Source: Bacteroidota bacterium (GTDB lineage Bacteria > Bacteroidota > Bacteroidia > Cytophagales > Cyclobacteriaceae). From it: 64,000 bases of DNA. The stretch is taken from the NCBI GenBank assembly GCA_016178785.1, contig JACOSO010000086.1:1-64000 (forward strand), read 5' to 3'. Position numbers and translations under genes: made by a program. Below the pieces are notes generated by a model, which saw only the letters and a list, made by a program, of their open reading frames with translations, ran no database searches and was not told the origin of the DNA. The stretch's first letter is position 1. Every line of letters begins with the position of its first letter. This document shows, in pieces, positions 45,209-54,341 of this stretch.

Positions 45209-46090
45209 ATGCTAAAATATATTGATACACCAACTATCGAGATTTTTGATGCAGTCTTAGAAAAGGCTGAAATAAAACTTTTTGTAAAACGTGAAGATCA
45301 GAACCATCCCTTTGTTTCTGGCAACAAATGGTGGAAACTGAAATACAACTTGCAAGAAGCAAAAAAACTTGGCCACGAAACCTTACTCACTTTTGGAGGA
45401 GCATTTTCAAACCACATTTTCGCTACTGGTGCGGCCGCCAGGGAACTTGGATTTAAAAGCATTGCCATTATCAGGGGTGAAGAAATTTTGCCACTGAATG
45501 AAACTCTCGCCTTCGCTGAAAGTTGTGGCATGAAGTTGCATTATGTTACTCGCGAAGAATACAGGAGCAAAACAAATCCTGAATTTATAGATCAACTCAA
45601 AAAACGATTTGGAGATTTTTATTTGATCCCTGAAGGTGGCACAAATGAATTGGCGATAAAAGGTTGTGTTGAGTTTGCACACCAGAAACTCTCAGGGATT
45701 GACTTTGATTTTCTCTGCTTGCCGGTTGGAACAGGCGGAACGATGGCAGGCATTGTCGCAGGGCTTGAAGGGCAGAAAACAGTGATTGGGTTTTCTGTTT
45801 TGAAAAATGGCGATTTCCTGAAGGAAGAGACAAAAAGATTGGCAAGAGATTTTTCTGGAAAAGAATTCCCGGACTGGCACATTGAAACCGATTATCATTT
45901 CGGGGGCTACGCGAAACGTACCAATGAGTTAGATCAATTCATCTTGCGAATGAGCCAACAACATAAATTGCCCCTTGATTTTGTTTACACCGGAAAAATG
46001 GTTGCCGGAGTTTTCGACTTGATTTCGAAAAACTATTTTCCCAAGGGCTCTAAAATAGTAATGCTCCACACCGGAGGACTTAGGCTCTAA
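45209..46090 (+). CDS. PLP-dependent D-cysteine desulfhydrase/ACC deaminase-type enzyme
   Basis: A 293-residue fold-type II PLP enzyme. The motif SGNKWWKLKYN (about residues 37-47) holds the PLP lysine, GGAFSNHIFATG is the substrate-contacting loop and PVGTGGTMAGIVAG the phosphate-binding loop. The family includes 1-aminocyclopropane-1-carboxylate deaminase and D-cysteine desulfhydrase; in bacteria that lack plant interactions the latter is the more usual activity, but the residues needed to decide cannot be judged here. It diverges from the radical SAM gene and converges with murF-alr, sharing CTAA at the stops. Confidence 0.88.
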   Translation: MLKYIDTPTIEIFDAVLEKAEIKLFVKREDQNHPFVSGNKWWKLKYNLQEAKKLGHETLLTFGGAFSNHIFATGAAARELGFKSIAIIRGEEILPLNETLAFAESCGMKLHYVTREEYRSKTNPEFIDQLKKRFGDFYLIPEGGTNELAIKGCVEFAHQKLSGIDFDFLCLPVGTGGTMAGIVAGLEGQKTVIGFSVLKNGDFLKEETKRLARDFSGKEFPDWHIETDYHFGGYAKRTNELDQFILRMSQQHKLPLDFVYTGKMVAGVFDLISKNYFPKGSKIVMLHTGGLRL

Positions 46091-48519
46091 ATTCCTTCCG
46101 CCACAAATACTCTCTTCACGCGGGCGCTTGTATTCGTTAAGATTTCATAGGGAATGGTGCCAATGCTTTCGGCCACTTCATGAATGGGAAGATCATCACC
46201 AAAAATAATTACATCATCTCCTTCACTTGCCGCTATCCCCGTGATGTCAATCATCGTCATGTCCATGCAAACATTACCGATGACCGGGGCTTTCTTGCCA
46301 TTCACTAAAACCAAACCTTTGCCACGACTAAAACTTCTGCTAAAGCCATCAGCATATCCAATGGCAATAGTGGCAATCGTCATCTCCTTCTCAGCTTTTC
46401 CTTTGCGACCATAACCAACGGTCTCTCCTTTTCTAATTTCTTTTATTTGAGAGATTACTGTTTTTAAAGTAGCGACCGGCTGCAATTCTGAAAAATTCTC
46501 GGCTGTCGGATCTACTCCATACAAGCCAATTCCCAGTCTCACCATATCCATTTGAAAATCGGGAAGCCGTAGAATGCCCGCGGAATTGAGGAGGTGTCGC
46601 AAGGGCTTAGTATTTAATTCAGATGAAAGTCGGTTATAAAATTTTTGATATCGATCGAATTGCTCTTTGGAGAATCCATCGTGAATAGACTCATCAGATC
46701 CAGCTAAGTGAGAAAATACTGATGCTACTTTAATATTCTTCTGATGTTTTAAAAATTCTAAAACCTCATCCATATCATTCTCACTTAAGCCTAAACGCTG
46801 CATTCCTGTTTCGACTTCTATGTGGACTGATGCGCTTCGGCTGTTTAAAAAAACAGCAAATGCCTTAAGCATTTTCAGGGAATACATTGCAGGCTCTAGT
46901 TTGTTTGACAGAAGGGAGTCAAAACTTTCCTCTGTTGCGTTCATCACCATGATGGGTAGTGAGATATTCTTCCTTCTCAATTCAACACCCTCATCAGCAT
47001 AAGCCACACCCAAATAGTCTACTTTATGATATTGCAACAAGTTGGCAACCTCTTCGCTCCCACTGCCGTAGGCGAAGGCTTTCACCATAGCCATGATTTT
47101 CACCCCCGGCTTCAATTTCGATTTGAAAAAATTCAGGTTATGAATCATTTTGCTCAAATCGATTTGCATTACTGTGCCGTGTGCTTTACGTTGAAGTCGC
47201 TGAACGATTTTTTCGAATTGAAAAACCCTGGCCCCCTTTACTAATAAGATTTCGTTTTCGATTGAATTGAAGTCGAATTGTTTTATAAACTCTTCTACCG
47301 TTTTAAAGAATGAATTCGCTGATGTATTTCCAAAAACTTTTTTTTGCGAATGCAATGTTGACCCGATCCCGATAAACCTGGTCACCCCGTTTTTCATGAG
47401 CATTGATGCAATGCTTTTAGCTACATCAGCTTCACTTATACCTGACTGCAAAACATCAGAAAGAATGACACTCTTTTTTTTCTTCTGCTGACTCGCTAAG
47501 AAATCCAAACTGATTTGAAGCCCCGCTAAATCGTTGTTATAAGTGTCGTCAATGATCTGACAATTGTTGATACCCTCTTTGAGCTCCAGCCGCATTGACA
47601 CCGGCTGCAGATTTGAAACTCTCTTTTGAATTACGTCAACATCGTAACCCAAATGCAACATCACAGCAACACAGTGAAAGGAATTTTCCAGCGAAGCCTT
47701 ATCCGCAAGTGGAAATGAAAGCTTAAATGATTTCATCTGATAATTAACCTCAACCACTGAATCTCCTGTCAACTTAATTTCAGCACCTCCTGTTCTTCCC
47801 CAACTCAGCGAGGGAATCCCGGCTTGACGAACAGCCCGGTCGATTTCAAAATGATCCGAACAATAAATCAAGACTTTTGCATTCGTGAATAGCTTAAGCT
47901 TCTCATTTATTTTTTGCTGAATATTTTCAAAACCCTCATCATGCGCAGTGCCAATGTTGGTGAAAACACCAATGGTAGGCATAATAATTTTTTCCAACTT
48001 CTCCATTTCTCCGGGTATTGAGACCCCCGCTTCAAAAATCCCGAGTTGATGAAAAGACTGCATCGCCCAAACTGATAAAGGCACACCAATCTGCGAATTA
48101 TAACTGCCAGGATTTTTAACAATAGTGCTGTCAGGTGAAAGCAATTGATACAACCACTCCTTGACAATTGTTTTACCGTTGCTGCCGGTTATACCAATCA
48201 CAGGGACGCTGAAATGAGAACGATGAGCACAAGCCATTGACTGCAACGCATCGATAGATGAATCAACCAAAAGAATATTAGCTTCAGGAAAGTTTTTATA
48301 GTCAATAATTTTTTGAACAATAAACTGTCGAATTCCTGTGTGATACAAATCGGAAACGTATTGATGGCCGTCATTGCGCGGTCCGCTTATCGCGAAGAAG
48401 ACAGAACCTTCACCTACGATCGCCTTACGACTGTCGACTACTAAATTTTGAATGCTCGCGTCTCGATGAAGTTGAAGAACTTTTCCCTTCGCAATTTTTT
48501 CTATTTCAGAAAAAAACAT
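46087..48519 (-). CDS. murF-alr: Bifunctional MurF ligase/alanine racemase
   Basis: An 810-residue fusion typical of Bacteroidota. Residues 1 to about 440 are MurF, which adds D-Ala-D-Ala to UDP-MurNAc-tripeptide, with P-loop GITGSNGKT near 107 and the Mur-ligase central domain. The rest is alanine racemase with the PLP lysine in MVKAFAYGSG near 477 and GYADGFSR near 690. The fusion joins two steps that supply and use D-alanine for peptidoglycan. The ATG at 48519 lies 2 bases after the stop of the CsaA-like gene, so they are co-transcribed. Confidence 0.96.
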   Translation of the reverse strand: MFFSEIEKIAKGKVLQLHRDASIQNLVVDSRKAIVGEGSVFFAISGPRNDGHQYVSDLYHTGIRQFIVQKIIDYKNFPEANILLVDSSIDALQSMACAHRSHFSVPVIGITGSNGKTIVKEWLYQLLSPDSTIVKNPGSYNSQIGVPLSVWAMQSFHQLGIFEAGVSIPGEMEKLEKIIMPTIGVFTNIGTAHDEGFENIQQKINEKLKLFTNAKVLIYCSDHFEIDRAVRQAGIPSLSWGRTGGAEIKLTGDSVVEVNYQMKSFKLSFPLADKASLENSFHCVAVMLHLGYDVDVIQKRVSNLQPVSMRLELKEGINNCQIIDDTYNNDLAGLQISLDFLASQQKKKKSVILSDVLQSGISEADVAKSIASMLMKNGVTRFIGIGSTLHSQKKVFGNTSANSFFKTVEEFIKQFDFNSIENEILLVKGARVFQFEKIVQRLQRKAHGTVMQIDLSKMIHNLNFFKSKLKPGVKIMAMVKAFAYGSGSEEVANLLQYHKVDYLGVAYADEGVELRRKNISLPIMVMNATEESFDSLLSNKLEPAMYSLKMLKAFAVFLNSRSASVHIEVETGMQRLGLSENDMDEVLEFLKHQKNIKVASVFSHLAGSDESIHDGFSKEQFDRYQKFYNRLSSELNTKPLRHLLNSAGILRLPDFQMDMVRLGIGLYGVDPTAENFSELQPVATLKTVISQIKEIRKGETVGYGRKGKAEKEMTIATIAIGYADGFSRSFSRGKGLVLVNGKKAPVIGNVCMDMTMIDITGIAASEGDDVIIFGDDLPIHEVAESIGTIPYEILTNTSARVKRVFVAEGI

Positions 48520-48521
48520 TT

Positions 48522-48854
48522 TCAAAAAAGTTTGGATCCGTTGGGAACAGGTTTGTCTATTGCCGTAAGAACTACGTGACCATCTTCATTTGGAAACCCA
48601 GTCACCAAAACTTCCGAAATAAAATTTGCGATCTGCTTTGTCGGAAAATTAACGACACAAACCACTTGCCGTCCAATCAACTCTTCCGGTTTGTAAAGAG
48701 CAGTGATCTGTGCGCTCGATTTTTTTATCCCCCAATTTGGGCCAAGATCAACCCAAAGTTTGTACGCAGGTTTTTTTGTTCCGTCAAAAATTTCCGATTT
48801 GACGATTGTTCCAGCCCGAAGGTCGATTTTATTGAAGTCTTCGAAAGAAATCAT
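48522..48854 (-). CDS. csaA: CsaA-like tRNA-binding protein
   Basis: A 110-residue single OB-fold protein of the CsaA/EMAP-II tRNA-binding group. The N-terminal FEDFNKIDLRAGTIVKSE, the block KLWVDLGPNWGIKKSSAQI and the C-terminal VPNGSKLF are the family's signature positions. CsaA has chaperone-like and tRNA-binding activity and forms dimers through its N-terminal segment. It is translated just ahead of murF-alr on the same strand and diverges from a small secreted-protein gene. Confidence 0.92.
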   Translation of the reverse strand: MISFEDFNKIDLRAGTIVKSEIFDGTKKPAYKLWVDLGPNWGIKKSSAQITALYKPEELIGRQVVCVVNFPTKQIANFISEVLVTGFPNEDGHVVLTAIDKPVPNGSKLF

Positions 48855-48914
48855 AGTGTTTTTTTATTAGCTTGCCCAACCAACTCGAAAGTAGTTACGT
48901 TACTTCATTTTCAA

Positions 48915-49271
48915 ATGCGCGTTAAATTAATTTTTTCGGTGTCGGTTTTATTGGTTGCCTGGCTTATAAGTGTGCCGGCATCCGCGCAAGAGGATTCTCA
49001 GGGCAACGTTGAAGTTCAGGAGTTAAACAGCCATCCCGAGTTAAACCTCAATGAAGACAAAACACTGATAATGGATGCGGATGCGAAACCGACCAAAGCA
49101 TCACAAACGGGTCGAGAGTCTTCACCAACGCCTCAGAACAATGTGAAGAAACAAGAGACACAGCAAAAGCCATCGAGTTCATCTGTTGACAAATCCGAAG
49201 ACCCCCTCTCTTTTAACTTCCTTTATTTCATCATTCAGAAATTCAAGATTTCTGATATCGTAGATGACTAA
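48915..49271 (+). CDS. Small exported, mostly disordered protein
   Basis: A 118-residue protein that begins at the ATG at 48915 with a clear signal peptide (to VPASAQE). The middle is low-complexity, rich in Ser, Thr, Gln, Lys and Pro. The ordered C-terminus DPLSFNFLYFIIQKFKISD is hydrophobic and aromatic. The frame is open further upstream to 48576, but that part is antisense to csaA. I do not recognise a function; the conserved-looking tail could bind a membrane or partner protein. Confidence 0.6.
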   Translation: MRVKLIFSVSVLLVAWLISVPASAQEDSQGNVEVQELNSHPELNLNEDKTLIMDADAKPTKASQTGRESSPTPQNNVKKQETQQKPSSSSVDKSEDPLSFNFLYFIIQKFKISDIVDD

Positions 49272-49280
49272 GCTGTAGAA

Positions 49281-50024
49281 TCAGCTTTCTTTTTTTACTA
49301 AAAATTGTTCGAGGTCTTTGAGGTTGAGAATTCCCTCATAATAAGCTTTTCCGAATATTACAGCGAAGATGCCCATGTCATTAAGACGCTTGATGTCATC
49401 AACGCCTCGCACACCACCACTGGCTAATACTTTTAAATCGGGGAACTTGTTTAGAATCTCCTGATAGAAATCAAACGCAGGCCCCTCAAGTACACCATCA
49501 CGCGAAATGTCCGTACACTTTGCATACTTAAGACCACGATCATAAAAATATTGTAAGTGATCGAACAAATGCATTTCTGACTTTTTTTGCCATCCACGAA
49601 AAGCAACAATTTTTGATTTGATGTCGGTAACATCTGCGCCAAGCGTAACTTTTTCACGGCCATAAGAAATGATCCACGATGAAAATGTTTCAGGTTCCGT
49701 TATCGCAATGCTCGATGCGGTTACATAGTCTGCACCGTACTCAAATGCTTTTCCGATGTCTCCGTCTGTGGAAACACCGCCCGTGAAATCGATTTTCATC
49801 TCGGAATAGCCAGCCACTTGCTGAAGTACGTGATAATTTTTTGGGCTGCCTTTTTCGGCCCCATCCAAATCTACGAGATGAACTACTTCGATGCCGTGGT
49901 CTTCAAAACGCTTGGCCAGGTCAAGAGGGTTTTCGTCATAGGCCTTTTCGCTATTCGGGTCGCCCTTACGCATTTTCACTACTCGTCCCTTTCGAATTGC
50001 AATGGATGGAATTACCTGAATCAT
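49281..50024 (-). CDS. HisA-family TIM-barrel protein with altered active site
   Basis: A 247-residue protein of the HisA/HisF half-barrel-duplication family. Phosphate-binding and structural motifs are kept: VVHLVDLDGA, FTGGVSTDGDI, CTDISRDGVLEGP and LASGGVRGVDDI. The N-terminal strand, however, reads VIPSIAI where HisA has IPAIDL, so the first catalytic Asp (Asp8 in Thermotoga HisA) is Ala9 here, whereas the second Asp (GADVTD near 130) is present. No other histidine genes are adjacent. It is either a weak or specialised isomerase or a paralogue with another role; it should not be assumed to be the biosynthetic HisA. Confidence 0.8.
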   Translation of the reverse strand: MIQVIPSIAIRKGRVVKMRKGDPNSEKAYDENPLDLAKRFEDHGIEVVHLVDLDGAEKGSPKNYHVLQQVAGYSEMKIDFTGGVSTDGDIGKAFEYGADYVTASSIAITEPETFSSWIISYGREKVTLGADVTDIKSKIVAFRGWQKKSEMHLFDHLQYFYDRGLKYAKCTDISRDGVLEGPAFDFYQEILNKFPDLKVLASGGVRGVDDIKRLNDMGIFAVIFGKAYYEGILNLKDLEQFLVKKES

Positions 50025-50071
50025 GACTTACTAGATAAAATAAAGTTATAGAGAGGAGTTATATGAAAAGG

Positions 50072-50629
50072 TTATTTCACAGAAAATGGAACTGACACAA
50101 TTGTTTTGTCCCAAAATAAGTTTAGCTCCGAACCATCGCTCCCCTTCTCAATTGAAATCGTGAATTGCTCGAACTCTTTGTCGTCTTTAGGATGATTTGC
50201 CGGAACCTCAACGATTAATGCATCGGTGGGCGGATTGCGCAAAGCTTCCCCATTGAAATTTATTCCCCACGAAGGAATTTCTGAATTGAATACTACTTGC
50301 CAAGTTTGCTCATTAGGCACCGTCCAAAGGCTATATTTCCCTGACTTTAGTATTTTGTCACCGAACTGGAGATCGGCATTAGTCTCGAATACGGTTGCTT
50401 CATTAGCGCCTGTTCGCCAGGTTTTGCCATAAGGCACAAGTTTACCCTCACCAAAAATGATGCGACCTTTTTTGTACGGTCTGTTATAAAATACGTGAAT
50501 CTTGAGATTGCCATCACTGAATTCAACATTGCCCTCGGGGCTGTACGATTTAGCTTTAAATCTTAGGTAAGTCAAAACACCAGCAATTATCACCACCACT
50601 ACTCCAATTATGATTAATGTTTTTTTCAT
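50072..50629 (-). CDS. DUF2911 membrane-anchored protein
   Basis: A 185-residue protein with a single N-terminal transmembrane or uncleaved signal segment (about 4-23) followed by a beta-rich DUF2911 domain. The blocks YNRPYKKGRIIFGEGKLVPYG, then TWRTGANEATVFETN, GKYSLWTVPNEQTWQVVFN and NLFWDKTIVSVPF are characteristic. The family is widespread in Bacteroidota with no established function, and the domain should face the periplasm. It lies 47 bases upstream of the HisA-like gene on the same strand. Confidence 0.85.
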   Translation of the reverse strand: MKKTLIIIGVVVVIIAGVLTYLRFKAKSYSPEGNVEFSDGNLKIHVFYNRPYKKGRIIFGEGKLVPYGKTWRTGANEATVFETNADLQFGDKILKSGKYSLWTVPNEQTWQVVFNSEIPSWGINFNGEALRNPPTDALIVEVPANHPKDDKEFEQFTISIEKGSDGSELNLFWDKTIVSVPFSVK

Positions 50630-50722
50630 TGTAAGATTTATTTGGTCAAGCTTTTATTTTTTCTACCCAATTTGCAAATATTTAGAAAGCAAAATCTATT
50701 TTTGACCTATAAAATTTAAGCC

Positions 50723-50830
50723 ATGTCAGTTTTTGCAGTAGTTATCGCCCTGTTCATTCTCGCCATCGTTTCGATCTGGCTGTTTCCCAACAGCAAGGTG
50801 AGCGACAATGAGCACGATGTGAAGCACTAA
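50723..50830 (+). CDS. 35-residue single-pass membrane protein
   Basis: A very short gene, ATG at 50723 to TAA at 50830. The product has one membrane helix, FAVVIALFILAIVSIWLF, and a hydrophilic tail, PNSKVSDNEHDVKH. It ends 14 bases before the LOG-family gene in the same direction, so it is probably its operon partner. Evidence that it is real is the clean hydrophobic-then-polar layout, the operon spacing and the ATG start; there is no similarity I can name. Confidence 0.5.
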   Translation: MSVFAVVIALFILAIVSIWLFPNSKVSDNEHDVKH

Positions 50831-50844
50831 GCGATAAATCTCGA

Positions 50845-51387
50845 ATGAATATTTGTGTCTTTTGCGGATCAAGCAGTGGCACTGATCCGATCTATGCGAA
50901 AGCCGCTAAAGAACTCGGACAACTCATTTCAAAAAGCGAATCGTCTCTTGTTTATGGAGGAGGCAATATTGGGCTCATGGGCATTCTGGCGGATGAGGTA
51001 TTGGCCTCAAAAGGAAAAGTAATTGGGGTCATCCCCGATTTTTTAATGAAGCGTGAGGTTGGGCACTCGGGCATAACGCAGCTCGAAATCGTTGGATCAA
51101 TGCACGAACGAAAGAAAAGAATGGCTGAAATTGCAGATGTGTTTTTAGCGATACCTGGCGGCTGGGGTACATTAGATGAATTGGCAGAAATTCTAACCTG
51201 GAAACAACTGCGTTTGATCGATCAGCCCATTGGCCTTCTCAACATCGATTTCTTTTTTGATTCATTAATTGAACAAATGAAAATCATGGTGGCAAAAGGT
51301 TTTCTTGCTGAATCAAGTTTTAAGTCAATTAAAATTTCAGATAACCCTCAAAAACTGCTCACCTTACTGGGGGTAAAATCATTTTAA
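50845..51387 (+). CDS. LOG-family nucleotide 5'-monophosphate phosphoribohydrolase (TIGR00730)
   Basis: A 180-residue member of the LOG family. The Rossmann start MNICVFCGSSSGTDP, the LVYGGGNIGLMG loop and the signature PGGWGTLDELAEILTWKQ are all present, with the catalytic Arg/Glu region in GSMHERKKRMAE. Relatives cleave cytokinin or other nucleotide monophosphates to base and ribose 5-phosphate and are often labelled lysine decarboxylase by error. In non-plant-associated bacteria the natural role is probably nucleotide salvage. Confidence 0.92.
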   Translation: MNICVFCGSSSGTDPIYAKAAKELGQLISKSESSLVYGGGNIGLMGILADEVLASKGKVIGVIPDFLMKREVGHSGITQLEIVGSMHERKKRMAEIADVFLAIPGGWGTLDELAEILTWKQLRLIDQPIGLLNIDFFFDSLIEQMKIMVAKGFLAESSFKSIKISDNPQKLLTLLGVKSF

Positions 51388-51434
51388 GGCGATCGTCTCA
51401 CTTTATTTTTCGTTAGCTTAGTAGGGATTTACCT

Positions 51435-52658
51435 ATGAAGCGGATACTGCTGCTAATTCTTATTGTTTCTTCAGCAAATGCATTTGCTCAGCTTGGTTTT
51501 ACCCTGGCCGATGGGGCAACTAAAGTTCAAATCCCCATCGAGATTCATAATAATCTCGTGGTAGTACCAGTGATCGTCAATAACCAACTGCCACTAAAAT
51601 TCATTGTAGATACCGGTGTCCGCACCACTATACTTACTCAGAAAATATTCAGCGATATTTTGCATTTAGCGTACACAAAAAAATATACGATTGCCGGAGC
51701 AGGTGGAGTAAATTTGGTCAATGCCTATATCACAAATAACGTAACACTCGATCTGCCCGGTGTTCATGGGCGGGGCCATGCCATGCTCGTCCTTGAAACA
51801 GATTACCTGGAACTTCGCAATTCGTTAGGGTCTGATGTGCACGGTATTTTAGGATATGAGCTTTTCAGCAGGTTTGTTGTCAAAATAGATTATGATAGCA
51901 AAATACTGACCCTCATGGCCCCCAATAAATTCAGACCTTCAAAAAAATATTCTCGCCTTCCTATTACAGTTGAAGATACAAAACCATACTACGTTGCTGA
52001 GGTTAAAATAAATGATACCACAAGTATAAGCGCTAAGCTAATGGTGGATACCGGGGCAAGCCATGGATTATTTTTGGATACCGAATCAAATAGCAAAATT
52101 GTAGTACCTCAAAAGAGCATCGCTTCCGTCATCGGCAGGGGATTAGGCGGATTGATTACCGGAAGAACAGCTCGCATTAATAGCCTGCGCATTGGCAAAT
52201 ACGAGATTTCAGATATGATTGCTAATTTTCCCGATCCCTTGAGCATAAAAGATACCTTGCGCTTAGGGAAAGTGTATAGAAATGGATCTTTGGGAGGAGA
52301 AGTGCTCAGCCGCTTTGAGGTAGTATTTGATTTCCCACGCGAAAAAATTTACCTGAAGGCAAAATCCGGCTTTCGCAAGAAGTCTTATTTTAATATGAGC
52401 GGCCTTATAGTAAAGGCAGACGGTCAGAGGCTTCGCGATTTTGAGATTACTGAGGTGAGAAAAAATTCTGCAGGCTATTTAGCGGGAATCCAGCCTGGAG
52501 ACAAGATCATTGCTATAAACAACTATCCAACTAGTGAAATGGATTTGAGTGAACTCAATAATTACTTCAACACTAAGCCAGGCAAAAAAATTAAGATGCA
52601 TATCTTAAGAGGAACTCAAAGTCTCGAAAAAGAATTTCGACTGATCAGCGAAATTTAA
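51435..52658 (+). CDS. Exported retropepsin-like aspartyl protease with PDZ domain
   Basis: A 407-residue protein with a signal peptide (residues 1-19, NAFAQ), two retropepsin-like lobes and a C-terminal PDZ domain. The first lobe has IVDTGVRTTIL and the second VDTGASHGLFL, so each lobe carries its own DTG motif in a single chain. The PDZ domain is the block VRKNSAGYLAGIQPGDKIIA. The family is common in Bacteroidota but its substrates are not known. It is presumably periplasmic or at the cell surface and stands alone. Confidence 0.87.
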   Translation: MKRILLLILIVSSANAFAQLGFTLADGATKVQIPIEIHNNLVVVPVIVNNQLPLKFIVDTGVRTTILTQKIFSDILHLAYTKKYTIAGAGGVNLVNAYITNNVTLDLPGVHGRGHAMLVLETDYLELRNSLGSDVHGILGYELFSRFVVKIDYDSKILTLMAPNKFRPSKKYSRLPITVEDTKPYYVAEVKINDTTSISAKLMVDTGASHGLFLDTESNSKIVVPQKSIASVIGRGLGGLITGRTARINSLRIGKYEISDMIANFPDPLSIKDTLRLGKVYRNGSLGGEVLSRFEVVFDFPREKIYLKAKSGFRKKSYFNMSGLIVKADGQRLRDFEITEVRKNSAGYLAGIQPGDKIIAINNYPTSEMDLSELNNYFNTKPGKKIKMHILRGTQSLEKEFRLISEI

Positions 52659-52746
52659 TCACTCATGAGAGAAAAGGTTTTAAGATTTTATCGACTTAGC
52701 GTTGGATTTGATGCTTTGGAAGCAAGCGAATATGCTCATGTAGATT

Positions 52747-54264
52747 TTAAGAATTCATCAGTAAAATATCATCCACATACTCTCTTGAATTACTAAGTCT
52801 TGGCACTTTGTTTTGCCCACCAAGCTTGCCGCGTTTCTTCATCCAATTGTAAAACGTGCCCTCAGCAACACAATGAACTTTTGGGCCGACCAGTGCAATG
52901 TTGTGTGCACGCTTCGCATCATAGTCAGAATTTACTTTGCGGAGCATTTCATCAAGAGCTTCAGTGAATTTTTCTAAATTCTCAGGTTGTTTTTTAAACT
53001 CGATAATCCATTCGTGCCCTCCGCGCTTTGATTTTTCAAGATAGATAGGGGCAGCTGTGTAGTTGTCGATTACGGCTTTCGTTTGTTCGCAGGCATAAGA
53101 GATCGCGGTGTCAGCATTTTCAATAATTACTTCTTCTCCAAACGCATTGATGAAATGCTTGGTGCGCCCGGAAATTTTTATTCGGTAGGGAGAAAGGCTG
53201 GTAAATTTCACTGTATCACCTATGTTATATCGCCATAGGCCGGCATTGGTAGTAATCACCATTGCATAGTTTTTTCCAAGCTCCACATCGGCTAAACTTA
53301 TGGCATCGGGATATTCCTTATCCCACTCCTCCATAGGAATGAATTCATAAAACACCCCGTAGTCGAGCATAAGTAACAATTCATCCGAATCTTTTCGATC
53401 TTGAATACCAAAAAACCCTTCACTTGCATTGTAGGTTTCCCAATAGCGCATCGAATCTGATGGAATGATCGACCTAAATAGATTTTTATATGGCTTGAAA
53501 GCTACGGCACCGTGAAAGAACACTTCTAGATTGGGCCAAACCTCTATAATACTGTTCTTATTTTCTAGCTCTAAAATACGTTGCAATAGCAGAACGGTCC
53601 AGGTTGGCACACCCGAAATGTGAGCTACATTTACCTTGGCAGTGCTGCTTGCAATCCTATCAATTTTTTCTTCCCAGTTGCCCATCAAAGCAACATCTAA
53701 ACTTGGTGTGCGGATAAACTCAGCCCAAGGCGGAAGATTTTGTAAAATAACCGCAGAGACATCTCCATAATGCGAAGAGGCCGAAGGGTCGAACTCATTA
53801 ACTTGATAGCTTCCGCCAATGGCGAGGCCTTTGCCGTCAAATATTTTTGTCTCTGGAAAATTATTGACATAAATGGAGAGCAAATCTTTTCCGCCCTTAA
53901 AATGACATTCTTCAAGAGCTTCAGGAGAAACGGGAATGAATTTGCTTCGCGCGTTGGTGGTGCCACTTGATTTGGCAAACCATTTCACTTCACTTGGCCA
54001 GAGAATATTTTGCTCACCCCGCATGAGCCGCTCGATGTGCGGAAAAAGTTGCTCGTACGTGTGCACAGGCACTCGTCTCTTGAAATCTTCGTAGTTGACA
54101 ATTTCATCAAACGAATATTTTCTTCCGAATTCAGTAAAACTTGCCGTACTCAATAAACGCTTGAGGACCTCCTCTTGCACTTCATCAGGATACTTCATGA
54201 AAAGCTCGATCTGATGAATCCGCTTTTTCATGACCCAGGTGAGGATGGAGTTGAGGATTTGCAT
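52747..54264 (-). CDS. GH3-family acyl-adenylate-type enzyme
   Basis: A 505-residue protein of the GH3 auxin-responsive promoter family, acyl-acid amido synthetases in plants. The block WFAKSSGTTNARSKFIPVS is the ATP-binding P-loop-like motif, YWETYNASEGFFGIQ the second adenylate motif, and ALWRYNIGDTVKF-like GLWRYNIGDTVKFTS the third. Bacterial members probably adenylate a carboxylic acid and pass it to an amine or thiol; the substrate is not known. The length is normal. It is on the minus strand, separate from lptB by 77 bases. Confidence 0.9.
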   Translation of the reverse strand: MQILNSILTWVMKKRIHQIELFMKYPDEVQEEVLKRLLSTASFTEFGRKYSFDEIVNYEDFKRRVPVHTYEQLFPHIERLMRGEQNILWPSEVKWFAKSSGTTNARSKFIPVSPEALEECHFKGGKDLLSIYVNNFPETKIFDGKGLAIGGSYQVNEFDPSASSHYGDVSAVILQNLPPWAEFIRTPSLDVALMGNWEEKIDRIASSTAKVNVAHISGVPTWTVLLLQRILELENKNSIIEVWPNLEVFFHGAVAFKPYKNLFRSIIPSDSMRYWETYNASEGFFGIQDRKDSDELLLMLDYGVFYEFIPMEEWDKEYPDAISLADVELGKNYAMVITTNAGLWRYNIGDTVKFTSLSPYRIKISGRTKHFINAFGEEVIIENADTAISYACEQTKAVIDNYTAAPIYLEKSKRGGHEWIIEFKKQPENLEKFTEALDEMLRKVNSDYDAKRAHNIALVGPKVHCVAEGTFYNWMKKRGKLGGQNKVPRLSNSREYVDDILLMNS

Positions 54265-54341
54265 AAAGAATAAACCTCAAAGTAACGGGTAGGGGAAATA
54301 ATACCCAAACGGAAAAATTGCTATTCGAAAGAAAAAAGTAC

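Noticed and set aside
48576-48914. N-terminal extension of the small exported protein
   Set aside because: The frame upstream of 48915 is antisense to csaA, and the signal peptide begins at 48915.
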